From NCBI RefSeq assembly GCF_002243345.2, contig NZ_CP022655.2, positions 3,908,501-3,972,500 of the forward strand: DNA of 64,000 nt, read 5' to 3'. This document shows, piece by piece, positions 23,204 through 32,562 of the stretch. The position numbers were made by a program, and so were the translations under genes. The notes beneath the pieces are model-generated. The model was not told the origin of the DNA. It was given only the letters and a program-made list of their open reading frames with translations, and ran no database searches. Origin of the DNA: Paenibacillus sp. RUD330. GTDB taxonomy: Bacteria > Bacillota > Bacilli > Paenibacillales > Paenibacillaceae. How positions within the stretch are numbered: the first letter of the stretch is position 1; each line of letters opens with the position of its first letter.

Positions 23204-25048
23204 ATGTGCGGATTCACCGGATGGATCGATTGGAATCGCGACCTGACGCTGCACAGCGACGACCTGGAGCGGATGACGTCGACGCTTGCCCTGCGGGGAC
23301 CCGACGCTTCGGGCACCTGGATCTCGGGACCTTGCGCGCTCGGGCATCGCAGGCTGTCGGTCATGGATCCCGAGAAGGGCGCACAGCCCATGATTCGCAA
23401 TCAGGATGACGGCAAGTTCGTCATCGTTTATAACGGGGAACTGTACAACGCGCCGGAGCTCAAAAGAGAGCTGGAATCCAGAGGGCGCGTCTTCTCGACG
23501 ACCTGCGACACCGAAGTGCTGCTGGCCTCTTATATGGAATGGGGAGCCGCCTCCGTCGAAAAGTTCAACGGCATCTTCGCCTTCGCCATTTGGGATGCCA
23601 AGGAGGAAAAGCTGTTCCTCGCCCGCGACCGGGTCGGAGTCAAGCCTCTGTTCATCAGCCAGGCTGGCGGCCAGTTCATTTTCGGCTCGGAGCCGAAGGC
23701 GCTGCTCGCCCATCCGGCCGTGAAGCCCGAGGTCGGCGCCCAGGGAATCGCCGAGCTGTTCATCGTCGGCCCGGCCCGGACTCCCGGAGTCGGCGTCTAC
23801 AGCCAGCTCACCGAGCTGCTGCCGGGAAAAAGCATGACCGTCGACCGCAGCGGCGTCCGTACCCATACGTATTGGGAGCTTCGAAGCTACGAGCATGAGC
23901 ACAGCGTCGAGCAGACGGCCGCGCATGTCGGCGAGCTGCTTCGCGATACGCTGGAGCGCCAGCTCGCCTCCGACGTGCCGATCGGCACGCTGCTGTCGGG
24001 CGGCTTGGATTCAAGCGCTCTGACCTCTCTCGCCGTGAGCTTCCTGAACCGCTCCGGCGGCGCGCAGCTGCATACGTTCTCCGTCGACTATGTCGACAAC
24101 GACAAGCATTTCAAGTCCCATGCCTTCCAGCCCAACTCCGACGCCCCCTGGATTCAGAGAATGAGGGATTATCTCGGCACCGAGCATCACGACGTCTATT
24201 TCGACACGCCGGATCTGGTCGCCGCTCTGGATGACGCGCTGACCGCGCGCGACCTCCCCGGCATGGCGGATGTCGATGCTTCGCTGCTGCTGTTCTGCCG
24301 GGAAATCAAGAAGGATGTCACCGTGGCCATCTCGGGAGAGGCGGCGGATGAAGTATTCGGCGGCTATCCATGGTTCCACCGCGAGGAATCGCTGAATGCC
24401 TCCACGTTCCCTTGGGCGCTCGCCTCGGGGATGAGGGCCGGGCTGCTTTCGCCGGAGATGCGCGAATGGGTCCGCCCGCTGGAATACATCGGCGACCGGT
24501 ATTCCGAAGCGGTCGCGGCCGTGCCCCATCTGAAGGGCGAAACGGAGAAGCAGCGCAAGATGCGCACGATGTCCTACCTCAACATCACCCGCTTCATGCC
24601 GACGCTTCTCGACCGGAAGGACCGGATGAGCATGGGCGCCGGGCTCGAGGTCCGGGTTCCGTTCTGCGACCATCGCCTCATCGATTACGTGTTCAACATT
24701 CCATGGGAGATCAAAACCTCCGGCGATCGCGAAAAGGGCATTCTGCGTCAATCGCTGCGCGGCGTCCTGCCCGATGACGTGCTTTTCCGCAAGAAGAGCC
24801 CTTATCCGAAAACCCACAATCCGGCCTACCTGAACGCGGTGCGCTCCAAGCTGCTGGATGTGCTCGACGATCCGTCCTCTCCGATCCTCCCTCTCATCGA
24901 CACGGCCAAAGTCCGCGAGATCGCGGGCTCTGACGCTGCCAGCTCCAACATTCCCTGGTTCGGCCAACTCATGTCCGGCCCCCAGCTGTTCGCCTATCTC
25001 TATCAGGTCAACCGCTGGCTGAAGGAATACAAGGTGTCGATCCGATAA
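23204..25048 (+). CDS. asnB: Asparagine synthetase, glutamine-hydrolysing
   Basis: A 614-residue class-B asparagine synthetase. The N-terminal Ntn glutaminase begins with the catalytic Cys2 (MCGFTGWI) and contains L-R-G-P-D-A-S-G and V-Y-N-G-E-L-Y-N. The synthetase domain has the ATP-pyrophosphatase loop TLLSGGLDSSAL near residue 264 and a second conserved block, AISGEAADEVFGGYPWF, near 377. The length equals that of B. subtilis AsnO (YisO), one of three paralogues there, which acts in sporulation; assignment to a specific paralogue is not certain. ATG 23204 follows GAGAGGAATG at a rather long distance. Confidence 0.95.
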   Translation: MCGFTGWIDWNRDLTLHSDDLERMTSTLALRGPDASGTWISGPCALGHRRLSVMDPEKGAQPMIRNQDDGKFVIVYNGELYNAPELKRELESRGRVFSTTCDTEVLLASYMEWGAASVEKFNGIFAFAIWDAKEEKLFLARDRVGVKPLFISQAGGQFIFGSEPKALLAHPAVKPEVGAQGIAELFIVGPARTPGVGVYSQLTELLPGKSMTVDRSGVRTHTYWELRSYEHEHSVEQTAAHVGELLRDTLERQLASDVPIGTLLSGGLDSSALTSLAVSFLNRSGGAQLHTFSVDYVDNDKHFKSHAFQPNSDAPWIQRMRDYLGTEHHDVYFDTPDLVAALDDALTARDLPGMADVDASLLLFCREIKKDVTVAISGEAADEVFGGYPWFHREESLNASTFPWALASGMRAGLLSPEMREWVRPLEYIGDRYSEAVAAVPHLKGETEKQRKMRTMSYLNITRFMPTLLDRKDRMSMGAGLEVRVPFCDHRLIDYVFNIPWEIKTSGDREKGILRQSLRGVLPDDVLFRKKSPYPKTHNPAYLNAVRSKLLDVLDDPSSPILPLIDTAKVREIAGSDAASSNIPWFGQLMSGPQLFAYLYQVNRWLKEYKVSIR

Positions 25049-25050
25049 CC

Positions 25051-25101
25051 AAAAAGCCGCTGCGGCATCGCTTGAAAAGCGATGCGGCGGCGGCTTTTTT
25101 T
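25051..25101 (+). terminator. Terminator of asnB
   Basis: A long hairpin (AAAAGCCGC ... GCATCGCTT/AAGCGATGC ... GCGGC) followed by TTTTTTT. Confidence 0.85.
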
Positions 25102-25141
25102 GAGGGTCTGCACATAACGATTGCGGCGGCGGCTGATTGTC

Positions 25142-25372
25142 AACGGAATCAGGCCTTATTATTCGTGTGAAACTGACATTCCCGATTTTTTAACGGACAT
25201 CAGGTCCGTTATTTCCACCGAAACCACCATCCCAATTTTTTTAACGGACATCAGGTCCGTTATTCGAAGTCTCAATATCAGCATCCCGCTATTTGTTCAC
25301 AAATAACGGATCGTATGTCCGATAAGCTAGCGAGGATGCACAAATATGCTCAAATAACGGATCGTATGTCCG
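25142..25372. repeat. Cluster of 22-bp palindromic repeats in direct and inverted orientation
   Basis: Two identical copies TAACGGACATCAGGTCCGTTAT lie at 25191..25212 and 25242..25263. A decayed copy is at 25142..25163. Two further copies (AATAACGGATCGTATGTCCG) at 25302..25321 and 25353..25372 are the same element inverted and diverged. The stretches between the copies also resemble one another. Distances are 50, 51, 59 and 51 bp. Confidence 0.8.
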
Positions 25373-25780
25373 GTATCGATCCAGCGCTCAATGAAGGGCT
25401 TAAACATTGCTCCTGCATCGAAATATTAAACCGGCTGCTCGGCTGCAGCTCGAACAACGGCTCGGCCGCATGCAATCTTTTGCACCAGCTTGCTTGGTTA
25501 CTGTTCGAACAGCGGTTCTGCTGCACTTGATCTATTGCACCGGCTGCTTGATTACAGCCCGAACAGCAGTTCCTTCATCCATAAGCCTGCATCCGTTAAA
25601 TTAAACCGGCTGCGCGGTCGCACCTTAACCTGCGGTTCCAGCATCCCTTGCAACTAACCTGCTGCTCGTTGAGCCTCGAACAACAACTCGTAGGACCGGA
25701 GCTGTACTCGCTGCTCGGTACCGCTTCAACTAAACGGTCGCTGACAATCGCTACAAGACTCCCGCCGAAACCGACGAAAT
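25373..25780. repeat. Decayed repeat-rich intergenic stretch
   Basis: No gene can be supported here. The stretch contains several imperfect copies of a roughly 75-bp unit marked by TTAAACCGGCTGC and CTCGAACAACGGCTC, so it appears to have arisen by past duplications and to be drifting. Confidence 0.5.
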
Positions 25781-25954
25781 CAGCCCTGAAGCTTCTCCAG
25801 CACACAGCCCTGAAGCTTCTGCTTCTCCAGCACGCAGCCCTGAAGCTTCTCCAGCAACCAGCCCCGAAGGCTCTCCAGCAATCAGCTCCGAAGGCTTCTC
25901 CAGCAACCAGCCCCGAAGGCTCTCCAGCAATCAGCCCCGAAGCTTCTCCAGCAG
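25781..25954. repeat. Tandem copies of the 3' end of rdgB
   Basis: Seven head-to-tail units of 23 to 30 bp, of the form CAGCCCCGAAGCTTCTCCAG plus 3 to 4 bases. The unit nearest to rdgB (25932..25954) is the real end of the gene (last codons L-L-E-K-L-R-G and stop); the other six lie just downstream. The same stop codon is therefore repeated. Confidence 0.85.
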
Positions 25955-26584
25955 CGAGCGCAAGGCGGCGCCGCGATGGCTGGCGGCCTGCTTCTCTTCC
26001 ATGCTCAGCTCCGCCGCCGTCCGGCCAAGGGCCGGAACCCAAAGCAGCGGGTCATAGCCGAAACCGCCCGAGCCGCGGGGGCTGTCGAGGACATACCCTT
26101 CCATCGCGCCCTCGCTTTCAATGAAGCGGTCTTCGGAAGGCATATAGAGGGCCAGAGCGCATTTGAAGCGCGCGGCGCTCAACAGGCATGCGCCTTCGGG
26201 ACGAGGCGACTCTTCGCCCGGAACAGCCGCCCCCGCCGAAGCGAGCTCCGCCAGCAGCTTGGCGTTGTTGTCCGCATCCGCAGCGCCCGGTCCCGCATAA
26301 CGCGCCGAGTAGATGCCAGGCGCTCCGCCGAGCGCATCCACGCATAAGCCGGAATCGTCCGCCAGCACCGGGATGCCGAGCAGACGCCCGATCTGGCCGG
26401 CCTTGATGCGGGCGTTGGCCGCGAAGCTGTCGCCGTCCTCGACGATTTCAGGCATTCCTTCATAGTCTTTCAAGCTCCGGACTTCAAGGCCCAGCGAAGC
26501 GAAGGCATGAGCGAATTCCTTGACCTTGCCGGGATTGCCGGTTGCGACGACGACAAGTCCGGAGCCTCCGAGAAGCCCGCTCAT
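25931..26584 (-). CDS. rdgB: XTP/dITP diphosphatase (non-canonical purine NTP pyrophosphatase)
   Basis: A 217-residue HAM1/RdgB protein that removes ITP, XTP and dITP from the nucleotide pool. The N-terminal substrate loop [14 protein letters not shown] is at residues 10 to 23; [14 protein letters not shown] (catalytic Asp) near 72 and the C-terminal S-H-R-G-A-A-L near 204 are conserved. A 10 to 15-residue insertion ([13 protein letters not shown]) in the middle is longer than in B. subtilis. It overlaps rph by 4 nt. The last codons are duplicated downstream in a tandem array. Confidence 0.95.
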   Translation of the reverse strand: MSGLLGGSGLVVVATGNPGKVKEFAHAFASLGLEVRSLKDYEGMPEIVEDGDSFAANARIKAGQIGRLLGIPVLADDSGLCVDALGGAPGIYSARYAGPGAADADNNAKLLAELASAGAAVPGEESPRPEGACLLSAARFKCALALYMPSEDRFIESEGAMEGYVLDSPRGSGGFGYDPLLWVPALGRTAAELSMEEKQAASHRGAALRSLLEKLRG

Positions 26585-27327
26585 GCTTTGACCGTCCCTA
26601 TCCGTGACCCTGCCTCTCCGAGCGCCAGCTTCTGGATTTCAATCAGCTCGCGGATTCCGGATTCTCCCAGAGCGAGAAGGGCATCCAGCTCCTCGCGCGA
26701 GAACGGCTCCTCTTCGCCTGTGCCTTGCAGCTCCACGAACTTGCCGGCTCCGGTCATGACGACGTTCATGTCGACCTTGGCTTTGGAATCCTCCTCGTAG
26801 TTGAGGTCGAGCCGCGGCTGGTCGGCGATGACGCCGACGCTCGTGGACGCAAGGTAGTCCGTGAGCGGATAGACGGAGAAGGACGACGTGCGGGCCAGCT
26901 TGTCCACCGCAAGCGCAAGCGCTACGAAGCTGCCGGTGATCGAGGCCGTGCGAGTCCCTCCGTCAGCCTGGAGCACGTCGCAGTCAAGCGTGATCGTCCG
27001 CTCTCCCAGCGCCTGCAGGTTGACGACCGAACGCAGCGCGCGGCCGATCAGCCGCTGGATCTCCATCGTGCGGCCTCCTACTTTTCCGCGCTGGGACTCG
27101 CGCTGGTTGCGGGTGTGCGTCGAGCGGGGCAGCATGGAATACTCGGCTGTAACCCAGCCTTTTCCTTGCCCTTTCATGAAAGAAGGGACACGCTCGTCCA
27201 CAGTCGCCGTGACGAGCACCTTGGTGTCTCCCGCCTCGATCAGCACGGAGCCCTCCGCATATTTATTGACGCCGGTCGTGATCGTCACAGGGCGAAGCTG
27301 CCCGAAATGTCTTCCGTCCGTTCTCAT
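26581..27327 (-). CDS. rph: Ribonuclease PH
   Basis: A 248-residue phosphorolytic exoribonuclease that trims tRNA 3' ends. ATG 27327 has GGAGG upstream; the longer open frame is not needed. Conserved motifs: MRTDGR at the start, T-H-T-R-N-Q-R-E near residue 80, [10 protein letters not shown] near 100, [14 protein letters not shown] near 120 and G-E-E-E-P-F-S near 215. It overlaps rdgB, and gerM lies upstream as in B. subtilis. Confidence 0.96.
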   Translation of the reverse strand: MRTDGRHFGQLRPVTITTGVNKYAEGSVLIEAGDTKVLVTATVDERVPSFMKGQGKGWVTAEYSMLPRSTHTRNQRESQRGKVGGRTMEIQRLIGRALRSVVNLQALGERTITLDCDVLQADGGTRTASITGSFVALALAVDKLARTSSFSVYPLTDYLASTSVGVIADQPRLDLNYEEDSKAKVDMNVVMTGAGKFVELQGTGEEEPFSREELDALLALGESGIRELIEIQKLALGEAGSRIGTVKA

Positions 27328-27426
27328 TGATCCAACATCCTCCTTCAAGCCGTATCCGGCAATAGCCCTCATTGTAGCAGACGGGAAGAGGAAAATCATC
27401 CCGGCGGAAGCCGCTTCCGCCAACGC

Positions 27427-27454
27427 CAAAAGAGAGCGGGCATATTGCCCGCTC
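27427..27454 (-). terminator. Terminator between gerM and rph
   Basis: On the minus strand GAGCGGGC ... GCCCGCTC is followed by TCTTTTGG. It probably limits readthrough from gerM into rph. Confidence 0.7.
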
Positions 27455-27508
27455 CCTGGCCGTGCATGAATAGGACCGCTTTCGGGTTCCGCCCTCGCGG
27501 CGCCGCTT

Positions 27509-28594
27509 TTACGATTTGAATGCGTTCAGATGCTCCGGACGGCTGACCGGCTCGGTATAGGATACGTTGCGGCTGTCCTTGAAGTCGGACTGTCCGTTGA
27601 GCTTGATCTGGACTTTGCCCGCGCCGCTGTTTTCCGTCAGCGACAGGACGACGGCTTGCAGCATTTCGGAAGGCGCCGCTTCTCCTTTTTTGTACTGGGC
27701 ATCGGACAGGTCGACCGTGACCGTTCCCTTGGACTGCTCCAGGGTTTTGACCGAAACGTCCGGCACCCACACAGGAGTAAGGCTGCTTCCGTCGAGCGGC
27801 CCTTCGGCCAGCTGCTTCATGGCCGACGCCAGCTTATTGGACGTACGGGGAACAAGGCGCGTAACCGGGACATAATATTGGGCATCCTGATCCGTAATGC
27901 CGGAGAAGTACAGCGTCACCGGCGTCGAAAGGCTGTAGTCGACTCCGTCCTGGGCTTCAAGATTGATGCCGACCGCACGCGTCAGCGGACGATCGAGCGG
28001 GAAGGCGCCTACAGGCATTTCCTGAAGCTTCTCGCCTTCCTCCCACAAGCTGACGCCGCTTACGCCTTCCATGCCGGTAAGCGTCCAGGTGACGGCTTCG
28101 ACGATGCTGCGCTCTTCCTGCTCGTTGTAGTCGTAGAATTGCTTGGAGAAATCAACCGATGCAAGGCCTGTCTTTTTGTCGATCTGCACGTTGCGGATCT
28201 CGGTTCCTTGGGGCAGCACGCCCGTGAAGCCTTCAGGCAGGAGCTTGGCGTAAGGTCCTCCGCTCACGAGCAGCTCCAACGCCTGGGCCTCCGGCGTCAG
28301 CTTGCTGTCCAGCTTGGCCTGAATCGTGACAGGCGCCAAATAGCCGTTTTTGTCTTTGAGATAAACGGTGAGACCGCTTGCCGCCGTCTGGTCGGCGACC
28401 GTGGCCGCTCCGTCCGAGGAAGCCGAGATGACAGCGTCCGTGCCGGGAAGGACCGATCCCGTCACTCCTTGCGGCGGATCGATGTCCTTGCTTTCGGACG
28501 GCGAGAACCAGCCGCAGCCCGCCGTGACGACCGGCAGGGTAAGGGCGCCCGTGAGAGCTGCCCGGCGAATCCATTTGTAGCGCTGCTTTTTCAT
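27509..28594 (-). CDS. gerM: Spore germination lipoprotein GerM
   Basis: A 361-residue lipoprotein. A signal peptide with a lipobox ends at Cys27 (VVTAGC). Two GerMN domains follow: the first near residues 75 to 200 ([15 protein letters not shown] ... [19 protein letters not shown]) and the second near 225 to 345 ([39 protein letters not shown]). GerM has a role in forespore-mother cell assembly and germination. Gene order gerM-rph-rdgB matches B. subtilis. ATG 28594 has GGAGG upstream. Confidence 0.95.
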   Translation of the reverse strand: MKKQRYKWIRRAALTGALTLPVVTAGCGWFSPSESKDIDPPQGVTGSVLPGTDAVISASSDGAATVADQTAASGLTVYLKDKNGYLAPVTIQAKLDSKLTPEAQALELLVSGGPYAKLLPEGFTGVLPQGTEIRNVQIDKKTGLASVDFSKQFYDYNEQEERSIVEAVTWTLTGMEGVSGVSLWEEGEKLQEMPVGAFPLDRPLTRAVGINLEAQDGVDYSLSTPVTLYFSGITDQDAQYYVPVTRLVPRTSNKLASAMKQLAEGPLDGSSLTPVWVPDVSVKTLEQSKGTVTVDLSDAQYKKGEAAPSEMLQAVVLSLTENSGAGKVQIKLNGQSDFKDSRNVSYTEPVSRPEHLNAFKS

Positions 28595-28731
28595 TGTCGA
28601 TATCCTCCCTTGGGTTAACCGGCCGCTTGCCGCAGCCTGGTGGTACTGGCTCTTTTTGTAGTACTATGTGTATGGGTTGTACCATCCTTTTAGACCAAGC
28701 TTGGCTCAAAATGATGTTAGGAGGCAGAGAC

Positions 28732-29286
28732 ATGTCCGATCCCGGAACCTATGCGCTCAACAGCAGGGCGGTGGCGGAAGCGACCGCCGTATGGCTGGAG
28801 AAGCGCGGCGTCAATAAAACCCAGATCGCCGAATTGGCCCTGTTCCTGCAAAAGGACTACTATCCGGATCTGTCCCTCGCGGAGTGCGAGGAGAACGTGG
28901 ATGCCGTCCTGGCCAAAAGAGAAGTGCAGAACGCCATCCTGACCGGCATCCAGCTCGACGTGCTCGCCGAGGAAGGCAAGCTGATCCCTCCCCTGCAGGA
29001 CATGATCGGCAACGACGAAGGGCTCTACGGCTGCGACGAGATTCTGGCCCTTTCCATCGTCAACGTATACGGCAGCATCGGCCTTACTAACTTCGGGTAC
29101 ATCGACAAGCTCAAGCCCGGCATTCTCGTGCGCCTGAACGATAAGAACGACGGGCAGATCCACACGTTCCTCGATGACATCGTCGGCGCGATCGCGGCAT
29201 CCGCGGCGAGCCGGATCGCCCACCGCAAGCAAGCCCAGCGCGAGATCGACCGGGACGAGCACAGCGATGAGGTTCCTCTGGCGTAA
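28732..29286 (+). CDS. Phosphatidylglycerophosphatase A family protein
   Basis: A 184-residue PgpA-like protein related to B. subtilis YutG. Start ATG 28732 has TTAGGAGG upstream. Conserved parts: EEGKLIPPLQDMIGNDEGLY, then C-D-E-I-L-A-L-S-I-V-N-V-Y-G-S-I-G-L-T-N-F-G-Y, and FLDDIVGAIAASAASRI. A second paralogue lies at 59230..59739 in this window. The family removes the phosphate from phosphatidylglycerophosphate; whether this soluble Gram-positive branch does the same is uncertain. Confidence 0.82.
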   Translation: MSDPGTYALNSRAVAEATAVWLEKRGVNKTQIAELALFLQKDYYPDLSLAECEENVDAVLAKREVQNAILTGIQLDVLAEEGKLIPPLQDMIGNDEGLYGCDEILALSIVNVYGSIGLTNFGYIDKLKPGILVRLNDKNDGQIHTFLDDIVGAIAASAASRIAHRKQAQREIDRDEHSDEVPLA

Positions 29287-29302
29287 TCGCCGCTCCACAT
29301 AA

Positions 29303-29347
29303 AAAAAGAAGCTCTTGCCCCCATAACGGGAAGAGCTTCTTTTTTTT
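29303..29347. terminator. Bidirectional terminator
   Basis: AAAAAAAGAAGCTCTT ... AAGAGCTTCTTTTTTT forms a long stem with A and T runs on both sides. It serves the PgpA-like gene and the convergent cupin gene. Confidence 0.85.
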
Positions 29348-29390
29348 GCCGTGCACCCGGTCCATCTTCAACCGGATCGACGCCTCCCGC

Positions 29391-29747
29391 CTACAGCGAG
29401 GCCAGCTCCTGCATCTCGATGACCAGTTCCTCTCCTTCGACGAGCAGGACGGTCATTCCGCTCCGCGAACCGGATTCATGGCTTTCGCCGGGCTCCCAGA
29501 AAGCGGCCTGTCCGGTGCGAATCGCATAATGCTGCCCGTCCGGTCCGCTGACCCATCCTTCCCCGTCGACGACGAGGAACAGCTGGCTGACCGGCGCCGG
29601 GTGACGCCCGACGATTCCGTCCGGCTCGATGCGGAAGCTGCTGAACTGGATGCGGCCGTCATGCCGCGTAATGCCGGAAAACATCGCTCCCTTGCTGCCG
29701 TATGCTTCGACCGACCGTTCTTTTCCCGGAAGGGCAAAAAATTTCAT
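29391..29747 (-). CDS. Cupin-domain protein
   Basis: A 118-residue single-domain cupin from ATG 29747, with GGAGG 7 nt upstream. The two cupin motifs are visible: G-I-V-G-R-H-P-A-P-V-S-Q-L-F-L-V-V-D-G-E-G near residues 50 to 70, and G-Q-A-A-F-W-E-P-G-E-S-H near 85 to 96. His and Glu residues of the motifs may bind a metal. No substrate can be assigned. Confidence 0.88.
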   Translation of the reverse strand: MKFFALPGKERSVEAYGSKGAMFSGITRHDGRIQFSSFRIEPDGIVGRHPAPVSQLFLVVDGEGWVSGPDGQHYAIRTGQAAFWEPGESHESGSRSGMTVLLVEGEELVIEMQELASL

Positions 29748-29906
29748 CCATGTTCCTCCTCGTATGTATGCTTTGTCAGGCGCAAGTCTCCCGCCCGCCC
29801 TCGCTATTCGGGGACAGGCGGCACGGGGCGGCTCCCTATCCTTCTCTTTTCTGGCGATCAGCACGGATCCGCGCCTCATCCATCTACATGATCGGATGTC
29901 CTCGGC

Positions 29907-31136
29907 TCAAGCTGAAGCATACATCCACGGTCCGCCGTCCGGACCGGAAACGGCTGCTTCGCCGCGCCTCGCCAGCCAGGCCAGATGCGCGAGCGTCTCG
30001 GACATCGCGAAGCGCAGGTTATGGATGTTATGCCGGAGATGGGTTCCGAATTCCCGCTCGCACAGGTCGAACGCGCTGGCCGGCCCTTCCGCCAGCAAGC
30101 GGCGCAGATGCTCCAGACGCCGCTCGTGGTGGGCTATGATCTCCATGGCCCGGCGGCCGGCATCCGCGAACGGGTCGCGATGGCCCGGCAGCACCCGCTT
30201 CGTCTCGAGGCCCGACAGCCCTCGGAGACTGTCCAGATAGGAAGCAAGCGGATCGGGATCCTCCTCCGTGCCGGGAATCAGGCTGATATTCGGCGTGATG
30301 CGCGGCAGCACCTGATCCCCGGCGATCAGCGTCAAGCTGGCGGCGCTGTACAGGCATACTCCGCCGCCGGCATGTCCCGGCGCGTCGATGATCTCCCAGC
30401 TCTCCCCGCCCATATCCAGCCGGCTTCCCGGCTCCAGATCCGTGAGCCGCGGCTGCGGCTCCACCCGTTCGCGAAAAGACGCCAGATGCGGGCCGAGCTG
30501 GTCCAGCAGCTCCTCCGGCATGCCGTGATTCCGGAACCAGCCGGTCAATTCGGCCGCAAAGCCGCTGCCGCTTCCCCACAGCCTGCGGGCATACCGTCCC
30601 GCCTCGGCCGTCATCAGCACCGGGCAGCCCGCCTGCTGCTGGAACCAGCCGGCCAGGCCGTAATGGTCGGGATGCTGGTGGGTCAGCAGAATGCGGCCGA
30701 TGTCGCGGATGCGGATTCCGAGGCGGTCCAGCTCCTGCAGCCAGATGTCCCGGCATTCTGCCGTATGGAGACCCGGATCGATCAGCGTCCAGCTGCCGTC
30801 CGTCTCGGGAACGAGATAGCTGTTCACATAGCGCAGCGAATAGGGCAGCGGCACTTTCACCCGGAACCAGCCGTTATCAAGCCGTTCCGCCACCGCCGCC
30901 TCGCGTTCCGCTCCGTGTTCCGCCGCCTTTCCGGCTGCCGGCTTGCCTCCCTCCTCCCGTTCCAGCCTCTCTCCGCCTTGATCGGGTGTTCCCTTTGCCG
31001 TTCCACTCACGCTATCAGCCACGCTTTCTTCGCTCGACGCCGCATGCTCCCGGCCGGCTCGGATGATGCCCGGCAAGCCGGCCATGCCTTTTCCAGCCGG
31101 GAGGAGTCCGTCCTCGAGCCCTAGTTGTCCCCTCAT
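29907..31136 (-). CDS. MBL-fold metallohydrolase with uncertain N-terminal extension
   Basis: The metallo-beta-lactamase domain begins near residue 100 (RVKVPLPYSLRYVNSYLVPE), with the metal motif LLTHQHPDHYGLAGWF, a conserved D-A-P-G-H-A-G-G and V-L-P-G-H-R-D-P-F. The C-terminal 70 residues form a helical domain typical of a group related to glyoxalase II. The first 95 residues after ATG 31136 are Gly/Ala/Glu-rich low complexity and there is no good ribosome-binding site, so the true start may lie inside; internal GTG/ATG codons are possible. Confidence 0.85.
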   Translation of the reverse strand: MRGQLGLEDGLLPAGKGMAGLPGIIRAGREHAASSEESVADSVSGTAKGTPDQGGERLEREEGGKPAAGKAAEHGAEREAAVAERLDNGWFRVKVPLPYSLRYVNSYLVPETDGSWTLIDPGLHTAECRDIWLQELDRLGIRIRDIGRILLTHQHPDHYGLAGWFQQQAGCPVLMTAEAGRYARRLWGSGSGFAAELTGWFRNHGMPEELLDQLGPHLASFRERVEPQPRLTDLEPGSRLDMGGESWEIIDAPGHAGGGVCLYSAASLTLIAGDQVLPRITPNISLIPGTEEDPDPLASYLDSLRGLSGLETKRVLPGHRDPFADAGRRAMEIIAHHERRLEHLRRLLAEGPASAFDLCEREFGTHLRHNIHNLRFAMSETLAHLAWLARRGEAAVSGPDGGPWMYASA

Positions 31137-31230
31137 TGTAAAGCATCCCGCGGCCGGCCGGCAAAAGATCACATAATTTCTTCCTCCCTCAGGCATACTA
31201 GCCCTTACTTGGAAAATGGAGGAGACGCCC

Positions 31231-32562
31231 GTGCTGCAGCGGATCAACGAGCTGTTCGCTACATCCAACGATGTGAAGACGCATCGGATCAGCAACGGCT
31301 CGCTCATACTCGAGGTCGCGTACATCGCTACCCTCGTCGAAGAAAACAAGCTGTACGACGCCATTTTCGTCCCGTTCTCCAGAGAGCTGAAGCCGTTCGC
31401 CGACGTCGTGAGGAGCGACCCGTCCTTCAAGCCGGTGGAGGATCCCGCCATCTGGACCGACCTAATGCTGAGAGGATATGTGCTTCTTAAGGTCGAGCAG
31501 AGCTACTTCTGCTATTTCGCAGCCAAGGTCATCCGCAACACCTCGCCGCAAACGAGCGTGGAGAGCTCCATCGAAGGGCCGCAAATCGCGCTGAGCGAGG
31601 ATCTATCGGATTCGGCCAACATCATCCGCGCCCGCTACGCCACCCCGGATCTCCAGGTGGAGGAATATACGGTCGGTTATTTGTCCAAAACCCAAGTCCT
31701 CATGATGTTCGATCAGCGCAAGGCCGACCCCAAGGTGCTGAGCCTCGCCCGGGCCAAGCTGCGCGGCATCCAGACCGATATCCTGAGCGCTACCGGAGAG
31801 CTGGCCAAGGCGCTGAACGACAACCGCAAGCGGCTCTTTCCGATGGAGCTCATCACCGAAAGGGTCGACCGCGTATCCCGGGGGCTGGCCAACGGCAAAG
31901 TCATCATCATGATGCAGGGAAGCATGTTCGCCATCATCCTGCCCATCACGTTTTTCGACCTCATGGTCGCCACGGAAGACCGGTACGAGAATTACTGGAT
32001 GTCGATCCTGCTTCTGTCGCTCCGTTTCTGCGCTCTGCTGCTCACGACGACGCTGCCGGCCCTTTATATCGCCATCGTCTCCTACAACCCGGAGCTGTTC
32101 CGGGTGCAGCTCGCCTTCTCCATCGCGGGCAGCCGGGCGGCCGTCCCGTATCCTTCCTTCGTGGAAGTGTTCATCATGCTCTTCATGATCGAGATGCTCG
32201 TGGAAGCGAGCGTCAGGCTGCCCAAATACATCGGCTCCACCGCTACGACAGTCGGCGGCCTCATTCTCGGCCAGGCCGCCCAGCAGGCGGGCCTGGTCAG
32301 CAGCATCATGATCATCGTCACATCCGTGATGGCCATATCCAATTTCGTCATACCGGTCTATTCCCTCTCGCTGTCGGTCCGTTTCATCAAATACCCGCTC
32401 ATCCTGCTCGCCATCTTCTTCGGGCTGCCTGGCGTCGCCTGCGGGCTCTTCTACTTCGTCATCTACTTATGCAGCCAGCGAAGCTTCGGCAGGCCCTATT
32501 TCCGGCTGATCCTTCCCGGGGATCTGAAGCATGCCGACATCGGGGAGGCGAAACACGAATGA
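31231..32562 (+). CDS. Spore germinant receptor subunit A (GerA/GerKA family)
   Basis: A 443-residue GerA-type membrane protein of the spore inner membrane. The N-terminal soluble domain (about residues 1 to 235) precedes membrane helices near 245 to 265, 285 to 310, 345 to 370 and 385 to 425. Family motifs M-E-L-I-T-E-R-V-D-R-V-S-R-G and V-P-Y-P-S-F-V-E-V are present. I prefer GTG 31231, 5 nt after GGAGGAGA, to the ATG at 31216 which is itself inside that box. First gene of a complete A-B-C operon. Confidence 0.92.
   Translation: MLQRINELFATSNDVKTHRISNGSLILEVAYIATLVEENKLYDAIFVPFSRELKPFADVVRSDPSFKPVEDPAIWTDLMLRGYVLLKVEQSYFCYFAAKVIRNTSPQTSVESSIEGPQIALSEDLSDSANIIRARYATPDLQVEEYTVGYLSKTQVLMMFDQRKADPKVLSLARAKLRGIQTDILSATGELAKALNDNRKRLFPMELITERVDRVSRGLANGKVIIMMQGSMFAIILPITFFDLMVATEDRYENYWMSILLLSLRFCALLLTTTLPALYIAIVSYNPELFRVQLAFSIAGSRAAVPYPSFVEVFIMLFMIEMLVEASVRLPKYIGSTATTVGGLILGQAAQQAGLVSSIMIIVTSVMAISNFVIPVYSLSLSVRFIKYPLILLAIFFGLPGVACGLFYFVIYLCSQRSFGRPYFRLILPGDLKHADIGEAKHE

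Noticed and set aside
25142-25372. CRISPR-like spacing of 22-bp palindromes with roughly 29-bp spacers
   Set aside because: Two of five copies are inverted, the spacers resemble each other, the repeat is short and no cas genes are visible.
25596-26124. Open frames of about 150 residues on both strands across the rdgB repeats
   Set aside because: They are translations of the tandem repeat and of antisense rdgB; no ribosome-binding site and low-complexity products.
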